Of a stretch of 35,281 bases of DNA, positions 1-8,549 are shown piece after piece. How positions within the stretch are numbered: position 1 is the first letter of the stretch; each line of letters opens with the position of its first letter. This DNA is from Aestuariivita boseongensis. GTDB taxonomy: Bacteria > Pseudomonadota > Alphaproteobacteria > Rhodobacterales > Rhodobacteraceae. Position numbers and translations under genes: made by a program. The notes beneath the pieces were generated by a model. The model saw only the letters and a list, made by a program, of their open reading frames with translations, was not told the origin of the DNA and made no database searches. Location of the stretch: positions 1 through 35,281 of the forward strand of contig NZ_JXYH01000041.1 of NCBI RefSeq assembly GCF_001262635.1, read 5' to 3'.

Positions 1-363
1 GGGTGCCCGCCGGATCAGGATGCGGAACAGGTACCGCCGCTCCACCGCCGAAAACCGCGCGTGCCAGTCATCGGCGACCGGTGCGCAGTCCAGTATCGCC
101 ACCGGTTCGGGCTTCAGATGGTAATTCAACGCCTCTGACAGGCGGAACGGGTCCCAGTCACGCTCCATATCGCAATGGGCCACCTGCGCCAGCGCGTGGA
201 CCCCCGCATCCGTCCGGCCTGCCGCCGCGATGGTATGCTCGCGCGGCTCCAGCCTGGCCAACGCGGCTTCGACCGCGCCCTGAACCGAAGGCTGGTCGGC
301 CTGACGCTGCCACCCGGCGAAGGGCGCTCCGTGGTATTCGATCTTCAGGGCATAACGAGGCAT
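1..363 (-). CDS. truA: tRNA pseudouridine(38-40) synthase TruA, N-terminal part (runs off window)
   Basis: Reading the minus strand from the ATG at 363 gives 121 open codons to the window edge, so only the N-terminal part is present (E. coli TruA is about 270 residues). The start [12 protein letters not shown] and the motif GRTDAGVHA at residues 49-57 are diagnostic of TruA. Asp52 is the expected catalytic aspartate, which forms the covalent intermediate during isomerisation of uridine to pseudouridine at positions 38-40 of the tRNA anticodon arm. The enzyme is cytosolic and needs no cofactor. It is transcribed divergently from the ycjX operon, and the two share the 364-499 spacer. The open frame has no stop inside the window. 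Identification is confident; the C-terminal half cannot be judged. Confidence 0.95.
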   Translation of the reverse strand, partial: MPRYALKIEYHGAPFAGWQRQADQPSVQGAVEAALARLEPREHTIAAAGRTDAGVHALAQVAHCDMERDWDPFRLSEALNYHLKPEPVAILDCAPVADDWHARFSAVERRYLFRILIRRAP

Positions 364-441
364 GGGAGCGGCAGGTAAACCGCCCCGCGCAATCAGGCAA
401 GCCCCAACACATTAAGGGGAACCGGCGCGCCGCTTTCCCCA

Positions 442-471
442 CTGGCATCGCTGCCTGCCCGTGCCTATCTT
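442..471 (+). promoter_or_regulatory. Candidate promoter for the ycjX operon
   Basis: CTGGCA at 442-447 and TATCTT at 466-471 are separated by 18 bases and resemble sigma-70 -35 and -10 boxes. Transcription would begin near 478, downstream of the possible GTG start at 461 and upstream of the TTG at 500. This supports the TTG start. It is a pattern match only. Confidence 0.3.
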
Positions 472-499
472 GGACCTGAGACAGAAGCAGGAACACGGT

Positions 500-1912
500 T
501 TGGTCATTTCAACACTTGCCGATACGCTGGTCCGAAGCGTCGAAGAGGCGGGTGACCGGATAACAGGTGCCTTTTTCGAACCGGTCATCCGACTGGGCGT
601 CACCGGGCTGGCGCGGTCGGGCAAGACGGTGTTCATCACCTCACTGGTCGCGAATATGCTGGACAGGGGGCGCATGAACGGCCTTCTGGCCGCGCAGGAA
701 GGGCGCATCGCGGCGGCGTTCCTGCAGCCCCAGCCCGACGACACGATCCCGCGTTTCGACTATGAAGCGCATCTGAGCGATCTGAGCGGCCCCGCGCCAC
801 ACTGGCCCGACAGTACCCGTGCCATCTCCGAACTGCGCCTGTCGCTCCGGGTGAAACCGGCAGGGCTTCTGGCGGGTTTGCAGGGCACGCGGACGGTGCA
901 TCTGGATATCGTGGATTATCCCGGCGAATGGCTGCTGGATCTGGCCCTTCTGGACAAGACCTTTACCCAATGGTCCGACGAGGTGCTGGCGCGGATGGCG
1001 CAGCGCCCCCAGGCGTCCCGGTTTCAGGCCCATCTGGCCCAGGCCGATCTGATGGCCCCCCATGACGAGGTCGCGGCCAAACCGCTGGCGGCCAGTTTCA
1101 CAGCCTATCTGCAGGCCGCGCGAGATGCGGGCTATTATGACTGCACGCCGGGCCGTTTCCTTCTGCCCGGCGATCTGGCCGGATCCCCCGCCATCACCTT
1201 CGCGCCGCTGCCGGGGCCACGGGGCGGGCGCGGCACGCTCTGGCGCGAGTTCGAAAGGCGGTACGAGGCCTATAAATCCCAGGTGGTGAAACCCTTCTTC
1301 CGCGATCATTTCGCCCGGATCGACCGCCAGATCGTGCTGGTCGATGCGCTGGGCGCGATCCACAAGGGCCCGGCGGCGGTGGAAGACATGCGCCATGCCA
1401 TGGCCGATATTCTGGGCGCGTTCCGGCCCGGCCGAAACGCCTTTCTCAGTCAGTTGTTGCTGGGCAAACGGGTGGAAAAGATCCTCTTTGCCGCCACCAA
1501 GGCCGATCACATCCACCACACCCAGCACGCCCGCCTGACCGCGATAATCGAGGCACTGACCCGCGAGGCGCGCGACCGCGCGGGCTTTGCCGGGGCCGAA
1601 ACCGCCGCCATGGCCATTGCCGCGCTGCGCGCCACGACCGAGGAAACGCGCGACCATGACGGCGCCTCGCTGAACATGGTGCGCGGCACGCTTCTGGACA
1701 CCGGCAAGCAGGCCGCGCTTTATCCCGGCGAATTGCCCGAAGACCCCGGTGCGCTGCTGCGCCCCGCGCGCGATGGCGCGGACAGCTGGCTGGACGTGGA
1801 TTTCGAAGCCATGCGCTTTGCCCCCGCCGAACTGTCGCTGAAACCCGGCTTCGGCCCGCCGCATATCCGGCTGGACCGTGCCCTGCAGTTTCTGATCGGA
1901 GACCGGCTGTGA
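500..1912 (+). CDS. ycjX: YcjX-family P-loop NTPase (DUF463)
   Basis: 470-residue protein with a P-loop GLARSGKT at residues 36-43 and a DYPGEW motif near residue 139, both characteristic of the YcjX/DUF463 family of GTPase-like proteins. Family members are widespread in proteobacteria and in E. coli belong to stress-induced operons; the molecular role is not settled. I chose the TTG at 500 because AGGA at 489-492 lies seven bases upstream and the resulting N-terminus (MVISTLAD) looks native. An in-frame GTG at 461 would add 13 residues but lacks a ribosome site. The stop overlaps the GTG of the next gene by four bases. With the GNAT gene and ycjF downstream this is clearly one translationally coupled operon. 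Confidence 0.88.
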   Translation: MVISTLADTLVRSVEEAGDRITGAFFEPVIRLGVTGLARSGKTVFITSLVANMLDRGRMNGLLAAQEGRIAAAFLQPQPDDTIPRFDYEAHLSDLSGPAPHWPDSTRAISELRLSLRVKPAGLLAGLQGTRTVHLDIVDYPGEWLLDLALLDKTFTQWSDEVLARMAQRPQASRFQAHLAQADLMAPHDEVAAKPLAASFTAYLQAARDAGYYDCTPGRFLLPGDLAGSPAITFAPLPGPRGGRGTLWREFERRYEAYKSQVVKPFFRDHFARIDRQIVLVDALGAIHKGPAAVEDMRHAMADILGAFRPGRNAFLSQLLLGKRVEKILFAATKADHIHHTQHARLTAIIEALTREARDRAGFAGAETAAMAIAALRATTEETRDHDGASLNMVRGTLLDTGKQAALYPGELPEDPGALLRPARDGADSWLDVDFEAMRFAPAELSLKPGFGPPHIRLDRALQFLIGDRL

Positions 1913-2358
1913 CCGCGCCCCTCCTGCGCCCCGCCCACAGCCTGGATGCCGGCCGGACCGGTGAGATCCTGTCAGGCTTCATCGACGAAACCCCGTGGAT
2001 GCCGCGCATCCACACCCGGGCCGAGGATCTGAGCTTTGCCGCCGACATGATCGACCGCGGCTGGGTCACGGTGCTCGAACATCAGGGCCGCGTGCAGGGG
2101 TTTTGCGCCCGCGACGGCGCGGTGATCCATGCGCTTTACATCGACATGGGCGCGCGGGGCCGGGGTTTTGGCGGGGCGCTGATGTCCGACCTGCAGGCGC
2201 GCGAAGGCCACCTGTCGCTCTGGACGTTCCAGGCCAATCTGCCCGCGCAGGGTTTTTACCGCCACCACGGCTTTACCGAGGTCGAACGCACCGATGGCGC
2301 GGGCAATGACGAAGGTCTGCCCGATCTGCGCCTTGTCTGGGAAAGGAGCGCCGCATGA
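1909..2358 (+). CDS. GNAT-family N-acetyltransferase
   Basis: 149-residue protein with the acetyl-CoA-binding motif RGRGFG at residues 83-88 and the typical GNAT C-terminal pattern, with an N-A-Q-G-F-Y-like stretch near residues 110-117 followed by HHGFTEV. It transfers an acetyl group from acetyl-CoA to an amine; the substrate cannot be read from sequence. The GTG start at 1909 overlaps the ycjX stop by four bases (GTGA) and its own stop overlaps the ycjF start by four bases (ATGA). It is therefore embedded between ycjX and ycjF, which are direct neighbours in E. coli. Family assignment is confident, function unknown. The tight coupling suggests a shared role or at least matched expression. 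Confidence 0.85.
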   Translation: MTAPLLRPAHSLDAGRTGEILSGFIDETPWMPRIHTRAEDLSFAADMIDRGWVTVLEHQGRVQGFCARDGAVIHALYIDMGARGRGFGGALMSDLQAREGHLSLWTFQANLPAQGFYRHHGFTEVERTDGAGNDEGLPDLRLVWERSAA

Positions 2359-3365
2359 GCCAGCGCAAGGGACCGGTTCTGATCGATCTGGAAGACAGCC
2401 CCGCCCCGTCGGTGGCGGACGCCCCCGCTATTGCCGATCCCGCCCCCCTCCCGCAGGGCGACGCGATGCAGATGGCGGCACGGCTGGCGGCGCGCAAACC
2501 CTCGCGGCTGGCGCGGTGGTTCTGGGGGCTTCTGGGCGCGCTTCTTGGGGCCGTGATCTCGGTCGCGGCATGGGATTTCGTGATGGGGCTTCTGGATCGT
2601 TCGCCCCTTCTGGGCTGGGCGGTCACGGTGCTTCTGGCGGCGTTCCTGCTGGTGCTTGCGATCATCGCCCTGCGCGAACTGGCGGCCTTTGGCAGGCTCA
2701 AACGCATGGACGATCTGCAGCGCGCCGCCGACGAAGCGCTGGCCGCCGGCGATCTGACCGCGGCGCGCGCCACCGCCGACCGCCTGGTGCGGCTTTACGC
2801 CCACCGGCCCGAAACCGAATGGGGCCGCGACCGCTTTGCCGAGGCGCAGGCCGATGTCTTCGACGCCTCTGCCATGCTGGATCTGGCCGAGGCTGAGTTG
2901 CTGGCCCCGCTTGACCAGATGGCCCGCCGCGAGATCGAAGCGGCCGCCCGTCAGGTCGCCACCGTCACCGCTCTGGTTCCTTTGGCCATGGCGGATGTGG
3001 TCGCCGCCTTGGCCGCCAATCTGCGCATGATCCGGCGCGTGGCCGAGATTTACGGCGGTCGGTCGGGGGTTCTGGGATCGTGGCGTCTGACCCGCGCGGT
3101 GCTGACCCATCTGGTGGCCACGGGTGCCGTCGCCGTGGGCGATGACATGCTTGAGCCGATCCTGGGCGGGTCGATCCTGGGCAAGCTCTCGCGCCGCTTT
3201 GGCGAGGGGCTGGTCAATGGCGCCCTGACCGCCCGCGTGGGCCTTGCCGCGATGGAGGTGTGCCGCCCGCTGCCCTTCTCCCCCCGCCGCAAACCGTCGG
3301 TCCGGGGGATCGTGAAAAATGCCCTCAGCGGGCTTTTGGGAACGCAGAAGACAAAAGCCGACTGA
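2355..3365 (+). CDS. ycjF: YcjF/TIGR01620-family inner-membrane protein (DUF697)
   Basis: 336-residue membrane protein. Residues 1-50 are polar and proline-rich. Two hydrophobic helices follow at about 56-78 and 86-106, then a mostly helical soluble region (about 110-200) and a second glycine/alanine-rich, moderately hydrophobic region (about 205-290) that corresponds to DUF697. This matches YcjF, the usual partner of YcjX. The ATG at 2355 overlaps the preceding stop, with AAAGGAG at 2343-2349 as ribosome site. The C-terminus is basic (PRRKPSVRG). A role in envelope stress with YcjX is inferred from family context, not demonstrated. Confidence 0.85.
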   Translation: MSQRKGPVLIDLEDSPAPSVADAPAIADPAPLPQGDAMQMAARLAARKPSRLARWFWGLLGALLGAVISVAAWDFVMGLLDRSPLLGWAVTVLLAAFLLVLAIIALRELAAFGRLKRMDDLQRAADEALAAGDLTAARATADRLVRLYAHRPETEWGRDRFAEAQADVFDASAMLDLAEAELLAPLDQMARREIEAAARQVATVTALVPLAMADVVAALAANLRMIRRVAEIYGGRSGVLGSWRLTRAVLTHLVATGAVAVGDDMLEPILGGSILGKLSRRFGEGLVNGALTARVGLAAMEVCRPLPFSPRRKPSVRGIVKNALSGLLGTQKTKAD

Positions 3366-3404
3366 TCCGTGTTATGGTGGCGCGCGCAACGCAAGGGGAA
3401 CACC

Positions 3405-4232
3405 ATGACACAGGCATCTGACGTCGAAGGCCATTACTCATCCGGTCAATTGCTGGGCAGGATCAAAGCAGGTCTTGATGCGCTGGGCCTTGCGCCGCCT
3501 TTATCGGCCGATGACCTGGCCCCGGTCGATGAATTTCACATCGGCGGGCGGCTTGCGACGGAACCCTTCGTGGCGGCGATGGGGCTGTCCACGGGGGCGC
3601 GGGTCGTCGATCTGGGCTGCGGGCTGGGCGGGCCTGCGCGCTATGTTGCGGGGCAGACCGGCGCGCGTGTCACCGGTGTGGATCTGACCGACGAATTCGT
3701 ACAGACCGGCCGGGCGCTGTGCGACTGGACGGGATTGGGCGACAAGGTCACGCTGAAAACGGGCAGCATCCTTGATCTGCCATTGGACGACAGCAGCATG
3801 GACGCGGCCTATATGATCCATGTGGGCATGAATATCGCCGACAAGGCGGGCCTCGCGCGCGAGGCTGCGCGGGTTCTCAAACCCGGCGGCCTGTTTGCCA
3901 TCTATGACGTGATGCAGGTCGGCCCGGGAGAGATGGATTTCCCCGCCCCCTGGGCCTCGGATGCCAGCCAGAGCGCTCTGGCCTCGCCCGAGGAATATCG
4001 CGCCGCGCTCGAAGACGCGGGTTTCACCATCCGCCAGCAGACCGACCGCACCGGGTTTGCCAAGGACTTCTTTGCCAAACTGGCCGCCGCGCAAACCGGT
4101 CAGGACGGCCCGCCGCCCTTGGGCCTGCATCTGATCATGGGGGCCGATACCGGCGTGAAGGTCCAGCACATGGTGCAGAATATCGCCGTGGGCCGCATCG
4201 CCCCGATCGAGATGATCGCGCATCTGGCTTGA
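3405..4232 (+). CDS. Class I SAM-dependent methyltransferase
   Basis: 275-residue cytosolic protein with the Rossmann-fold motif I VVDLGCGLGG at residues 67-76, the acidic motif-II residue Asp93 in GVDLT, and the post-motif RVLKPGG typical of UbiE/gamma-tocopherol-methyltransferase-like enzymes. It uses S-adenosylmethionine; the acceptor is not identifiable and could be a small amine, sterol-like compound or quinone. The ATG at 3405 is preferred over the upstream in-frame GTG at 3369 because AAGGGGA lies at 3393-3399. It sits 39 bases after ycjF, so it may be part of the same transcript or have its own promoter. The neighbours give no pathway clue. Confidence 0.8.
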   Translation: MTQASDVEGHYSSGQLLGRIKAGLDALGLAPPLSADDLAPVDEFHIGGRLATEPFVAAMGLSTGARVVDLGCGLGGPARYVAGQTGARVTGVDLTDEFVQTGRALCDWTGLGDKVTLKTGSILDLPLDDSSMDAAYMIHVGMNIADKAGLAREAARVLKPGGLFAIYDVMQVGPGEMDFPAPWASDASQSALASPEEYRAALEDAGFTIRQQTDRTGFAKDFFAKLAAAQTGQDGPPPLGLHLIMGADTGVKVQHMVQNIAVGRIAPIEMIAHLA

Positions 4233-4298
4233 TCCAGCGCAAGGCGGGCACGGCCCCGGCGCATAAAGTGGGCTTTCACGTTGAAAAGCCCGGACGCC

Positions 4299-5012
4299 AT
4301 GACCGATCACAGCCACGAGCCCGCCGATATTCACGCCCGCATCAGCAACCCGCCAGGGCGGGGCCTTCTGCGCGACATGATCTATGGCGGGATCGACGGA
4401 TCGGTGACCACCTTCGCCATCGTGGCCGGTGTGGCCGGTGCGGGCCTGTCACCCTTCATCATCGTGGCGCTGGGGCTGGCCAATGTGCTGGCTGACGGGT
4501 TTTCCATGGCGGCCGGCAATTACTCGGCCACCAAATCCGAACTGGATAACGCCCGCCGCCTGCGCAAGGTCGAAGCCGCCCATATCGACCGCTTCCCCGA
4601 TGGAGAACGCGAGGAAGTGCGCGAGATCCTGCGTCAGAAGGGGCTTGAAGGCACGGTGCTGGAGGATGCGACCAACGCCATCACCGCCCGGCGCGAGACG
4701 TGGATCGACCTGATGATGGAAGGCGAATACGGCCTGTCGAATGTCGATCCGCACCCGCTGCGCGCGGCCTGGGCAACATTCGCGGCCTTTATGGTGGCGG
4801 GTCTCGTGCCACTATTGCCCTTTATTTTCGGCATGGGCGAAGGCGCGTTCACGATCTCGGCCGTAATGACCATGGTGGTCTTCTTCGCAATCGGGGCCGC
4901 CAAAAGCATCTGGTCCCTGGCGCCGTGGTGGTATTCAGCGCTTGAGACGCTTGTGATCGGCGGGGCTGCGGCTGGAATGGCCTTCGGGGTGGGAACGTTG
5001 TTTCATCCCTAA
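4299..5012 (+). CDS. VIT1/CCC1-family iron/manganese transporter
   Basis: 237-residue membrane protein with about five helices (near residues 30-50, 52-72, 158-178, 185-205 and 213-233). Between helices 2 and 3 lies a Glu/Asp-rich cytosolic segment (about 85-150), the arrangement of VIT1/CCC1 transporters, whose loop binds metal. The conserved features IYGGIDGSVTTFA (TM1) and ADGFSMAAGNY (TM2) are present. Family members export Fe2+ or Mn2+ from the cytosol. The ATG at 4299 is preferred over the in-frame TTG at 4281. A Shine-Dalgarno match is weak. Family assignment is firm; the metal is not. Confidence 0.88.
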   Translation: MTDHSHEPADIHARISNPPGRGLLRDMIYGGIDGSVTTFAIVAGVAGAGLSPFIIVALGLANVLADGFSMAAGNYSATKSELDNARRLRKVEAAHIDRFPDGEREEVREILRQKGLEGTVLEDATNAITARRETWIDLMMEGEYGLSNVDPHPLRAAWATFAAFMVAGLVPLLPFIFGMGEGAFTISAVMTMVVFFAIGAAKSIWSLAPWWYSALETLVIGGAAAGMAFGVGTLFHP

Positions 5013-5014
5013 GG

Positions 5015-5054
5015 GGCCGGTTCGGCCACGCGGTCATCGGGCTGGGAAAGCCCG
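5015..5054 (+). terminator. Two small hairpins after the VIT-family gene
   Basis: GGCCG-GTT-CGGCC at 5015-5027 begins just after the stop codon. CGGGCT at 5038-5043 pairs with AGCCCG at 5049-5054 across a five-base loop, followed by TCTCC. There is no true T-tract, so this is a weak termination candidate between genes that converge on it. Confidence 0.3.
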
Positions 5055-5117
5055 TCTCCAGGGACCGCATTGCAGGACCGTGCCAGCTTCCCAGCCAGCC
5101 ATTCCAAGGACGTGCCG

Positions 5118-6896
5118 CTAACCCGCATTTTGCGCAACGGGCTTGTGCTTCATGTCCTGATAGGCCCGCCAGCTGCCAAGATGCGTAATGTCCTCTGCCC
5201 CCTGAACCCCCGTGGTCTCAACAAGGAAACCATGCGCCTTGGTTCCGCTTTCAAGCTCCACCGTGCCGATGGACAAAGGCGCGGGGATCCCTTCAAGAAA
5301 CGCGCCCACGGTCGATTTCGGAAGCGCCCAGACCTCCAGCTCGATTTTTGCGCCTTTCTCGATGCGCAGCAGGCCGGGTCGTTGGGGTGGTCCGCCCGCA
5401 AGCGCATAAAGACGATAGCGCGGCGCGGTACATGTGGCTTCCAGCAACCGTCCGCCACGGGATGTCAGCTCATGGTTCAGCGCCATGCCGGACATATGCG
5501 CACCGCAGACGGCAATGGCGATTTCGCTCTCGGTGGCATGACCTGGTTTGCCAGCCACCGCCTCGCCCGCAAAGGCCGCCGCGATACTTCCCACCAGTGC
5601 GTCGGACCCGCTTGCGGCCAGGAAGGTGACGGATCCGGGGCGCCCGTCGCTGCGCGGCTTTGACGGCACAGCGATGCCGCACATGTCCAGAAGGTTCACG
5701 AAATTCGTATAGGTGCCAAGATTCGAGTTCGGCGTCACGGGATCGGCTTCAAGATCGGCAACCGAATAAAAGGTCGGGATTGTCGGAACGCACAGCAAAT
5801 CGATCTGCGCCAGCAGCCCATGCGCCGCCCGCTCCAATTCTTTCAAGCGGTAGATCCCGCGAAACGCATCGGCGGCAGACAGTTGTTTCGCAGCGCCGAT
5901 GATCTTTGCTGTCGTCGGATGCAACGCATCTGGCGCATCCCGCATCAGGTCTTCGACAACAGTGTATCGTTCGGCCACCCAGGCCCCCTCGTAAAGCATT
6001 TCGGCGACCGCATAGAAGGGCGAGAAATCAAGCTCGACGATCGTGGCGCCCAAGGCCTGCAACTGCGTCAGGCTGTCCTCGAAACTGGCGGCTTGAACCG
6101 TGTCGCCAAAGAAAATGCGCGACGCCGCATCCGGAACCCCGACCCTGAACGCGGGTGGGGGTGCGCTCAGATTTCCTGCGGTGACCTGTTTGGAATAGGC
6201 GTCTTCGGTATCCTCGGCGCAGGCCACCTGGAAAGCAGCAAAGGCGTCTGTCACATTGGCGGCGAAAATCGAGATCGTGTCGAGCGTACGGCAAGCCGGG
6301 ACCACGCCGGTGGCTGACAAGGCCCCCAGGGAAGGCTTCAGTCCGACGACATTGTTCAGTGCCGCCGGAACGCGGCCAGAGCCTGCCGTGTCGGTCCCAA
6401 GCGAAAAGGTCACAAAGCCATGCCCGACCGCGACCCCGGACCCGCTGGAAGAGCCTCCGGGCACGATGTCGGGATCAATCGCGTTTTTTGGCACGCCGTA
6501 AGGTGAGCGCACGCCAACAAGCCCGGTTGCGAACTGATCCAGATTGGTCTTCCCGATAACAAGCGCTCCGGCTGCGCGGAGCCTCGCCACAACGAACGCA
6601 TCCCGGCCTGGAGTATAGGCATAGGCGGGGCAAGCGGCCGTCGTGGGAATGCCGGCCACGTCGATATTGTCCTTAACGACGAACGGGGTGCCCCATAGAG
6701 GCTGTTCATCCGACCGTTCAGCCAACGCATCGGCTTCGGCCAGAACGTCTTCCATGGGCCGGAGATGGATGAAGATCGCCGGATCGCCGACGGCCTCTAT
6801 GCGCCGGTAGACTTCGCGCACGATATCCGACGGGGTTGCCCCGCTGTCATAGGCCTCTCGCAGGGCGTCAAGGGTAAGGGGCATGTCTTTCGTCAT
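5118..6896 (-). CDS. atzF: Allophanate hydrolase (AtzF-type amidase)
   Basis: 592-residue protein. Residues 1 to about 450 are an amidase-signature domain with the Ser-cisSer-Lys triad: Lys75 in VVKDN, Ser149 in PGGSSSGSG and nucleophile Ser173 in GTDTAGSGR. Residues about 465-585 form the extra allophanate-hydrolase C-terminal domain, with the GAHMSGMALNHEL motif. The length matches full AtzF (about 600). The family splits allophanate to ammonia and CO2 in urea, cyanuric acid or guanidine catabolism. No urea carboxylase, biuret hydrolase or cyanuric-acid hydrolase is nearby; instead it is the last gene of an ABC importer operon, so the true substrate may differ. ATG at 6896 is chosen over TTG at 6926, with GGAAAG upstream. 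Confidence 0.87.
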   Translation of the reverse strand: MTKDMPLTLDALREAYDSGATPSDIVREVYRRIEAVGDPAIFIHLRPMEDVLAEADALAERSDEQPLWGTPFVVKDNIDVAGIPTTAACPAYAYTPGRDAFVVARLRAAGALVIGKTNLDQFATGLVGVRSPYGVPKNAIDPDIVPGGSSSGSGVAVGHGFVTFSLGTDTAGSGRVPAALNNVVGLKPSLGALSATGVVPACRTLDTISIFAANVTDAFAAFQVACAEDTEDAYSKQVTAGNLSAPPPAFRVGVPDAASRIFFGDTVQAASFEDSLTQLQALGATIVELDFSPFYAVAEMLYEGAWVAERYTVVEDLMRDAPDALHPTTAKIIGAAKQLSAADAFRGIYRLKELERAAHGLLAQIDLLCVPTIPTFYSVADLEADPVTPNSNLGTYTNFVNLLDMCGIAVPSKPRSDGRPGSVTFLAASGSDALVGSIAAAFAGEAVAGKPGHATESEIAIAVCGAHMSGMALNHELTSRGGRLLEATCTAPRYRLYALAGGPPQRPGLLRIEKGAKIELEVWALPKSTVGAFLEGIPAPLSIGTVELESGTKAHGFLVETTGVQGAEDITHLGSWRAYQDMKHKPVAQNAG

Positions 6897-6915
6897 GGGC
6901 GTCGTCTTTCCGGTT

Positions 6916-8544
6916 CTAGGCGGCAATGGATCTGGGGGGCTGCGGGGCGGCCTCGATCAATGCGCGGGTATAGGGGTGGCTGGGGGTGTCCATCACGGTC
7001 GCGGTCGGTCCGCGGTCAACAATCTCGCCCTGCTTCATGACAAGGACTTCATCGCAAAGCAGCCTGACAACATTCAGGTCATGGCTGACAAACAGGTATG
7101 ACATACCCATCTTCGCCCGCAGATCGACCAACAGATTGAGGACCAGCGCCTGAATGGACACATCAAGCGCCGCGGTCGGTTCATCAAGGATCAGAAGCCT
7201 GGGCTCCAAGGCGATGGCACGGGCAATTCCGACCCGAGCCTTCTGGCCGCCGGAAAGCTGGTGCGGAAAACGGCTCAGAAGCGGCTGCGGCAGACCGACC
7301 AGATCAGCCAGTTCCGATACGCGTGCGGTCAGCTTTGCACCGCGCATCCGGTCGATGCGCGCCAAAGGTTCCGCAATCGCGGACGCAGCCGTGCTGCGGG
7401 GGTTCAGACTGTCAGTGGCGTCCTGAAAAACCATCTGGATGTCCCTTCGCACAGCGTGGCGCATGAACCGGGCAGAGGGTGTGGCTGCGATATCCTGTCC
7501 ATCAAAAAGGATATTGCCCGAAGTCGGGTCCTGCAAGCGCACGATCATCTCGGATGTGGTGGACTTTCCGCTTCCGCTTTCCCCGACCAGACCCAGCGAC
7601 TGCCCGGCTTTGATGTCAAAGGAAATACCCTTCACGGCCTGAATGGGACCTGTCTTTCCCGGATAGGTCTTGACCAGATCGCGCACTTCCAGAAGCGGTC
7701 GGTTGTGAACCTTGTGCCTTGGTTCGGGGCGGCGCGCCTCTGGCGGCAACAGGTTGCGGATCGACGCGCCCAGGCGCGGTGTCGCGTCCACAAGCTTGCG
7801 CGTGTAAGCGTGCTGCGGGTCGGTGAAAAGCGTCTTCGGTTCGCCAACCTCGACGATCAAACCATCTTTCATCACGACAATGCGGTCGCAATACTGCGAG
7901 GCAAGGCCAAGATCATGGGTGATGAGGATCATCCCCATTCCCCGCTCTTTCGTGAGATCGCCGACAAGGTCCATGACCGCCTTCTGCGTCGTGATATCAA
8001 GCCCGGTGGTCGGCTCGTCCGCGATCAGAAGCTGCGGTTTGCAGGCCAGTGCAATGGCAATAACGATCCGCTGGCACATGCCGCCCGAAAGCTCGAACGG
8101 ATATGCCTCGTACCGCGCGGCAGCGTCGTTGATCTTGACCGCCTCCAATGCCGCGATGGCTTTGGCCTTCGCGGTCTGGAGGGTCGCCTGCGCGTGGCGG
8201 ATCAGCACGTCTTCCACCTGATGGCCAACCCGGCGGATCGGGTTCAGGGCGGCGCGCGGATTCTGGAAGATCATCGAGATCTCCCGACCCCGAATATCGC
8301 GCATGTTCGTCTCGGACGCTGCGCGCAGGTCGATCCCGCCATAGACAACATCGCCTGTGCGGATCTCGCCGCCGGCATCGAGAATACGCATCAGCGCATA
8401 AGAGGTGACCGACTTGCCCGAACCGCTTTCGCCCACGATGCCAAGGGTCTCGCCCTTTCCGACGTCGAAAGAGACGCCGCGCACCGCGTTGACTTCCCCT
8501 TTTCGGGTCTTGAAAGCGACAGAAAGGTCTTTGACCGACAGCAT
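6916..8544 (-). CDS. Dipeptide/oligopeptide-type ABC transporter, fused double ATPase
   Basis: 542-residue protein carrying two nucleotide-binding domains in tandem, like GsiA/YejF or a DppD-DppF fusion. NBD1 has Walker A GESGSGKS at 38-45, signature LSGGM at 152-156 and Walker B LLIADEPTTGLD from 172. NBD2 has Walker A at 321-328, LSGGQ at 430-434 and Walker B LLILDEPTAALD from 450. It energises uptake through the two permeases encoded just upstream. NBD1 has Cys157 where DppD-type proteins usually have Arg (GGMRQR). The ATG at 8544 is used; a TTG at 8553 overlaps the permease stop but lacks a correctly spaced ribosome site, while AAAGGA lies about 10 bases before the ATG. The gene starts five bases after the permease stop. 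Confidence 0.92.
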   Translation of the reverse strand: MLSVKDLSVAFKTRKGEVNAVRGVSFDVGKGETLGIVGESGSGKSVTSYALMRILDAGGEIRTGDVVYGGIDLRAASETNMRDIRGREISMIFQNPRAALNPIRRVGHQVEDVLIRHAQATLQTAKAKAIAALEAVKINDAAARYEAYPFELSGGMCQRIVIAIALACKPQLLIADEPTTGLDITTQKAVMDLVGDLTKERGMGMILITHDLGLASQYCDRIVVMKDGLIVEVGEPKTLFTDPQHAYTRKLVDATPRLGASIRNLLPPEARRPEPRHKVHNRPLLEVRDLVKTYPGKTGPIQAVKGISFDIKAGQSLGLVGESGSGKSTTSEMIVRLQDPTSGNILFDGQDIAATPSARFMRHAVRRDIQMVFQDATDSLNPRSTAASAIAEPLARIDRMRGAKLTARVSELADLVGLPQPLLSRFPHQLSGGQKARVGIARAIALEPRLLILDEPTAALDVSIQALVLNLLVDLRAKMGMSYLFVSHDLNVVRLLCDEVLVMKQGEIVDRGPTATVMDTPSHPYTRALIEAAPQPPRSIAA

Positions 8545-8549
8545 GGGCC

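Noticed and set aside
641-1864. Long minus-strand open frame opposite ycjX
   Set aside because: High-GC antisense shadow; no start context, no family resemblance, while the plus-strand frame has clear YcjX motifs.
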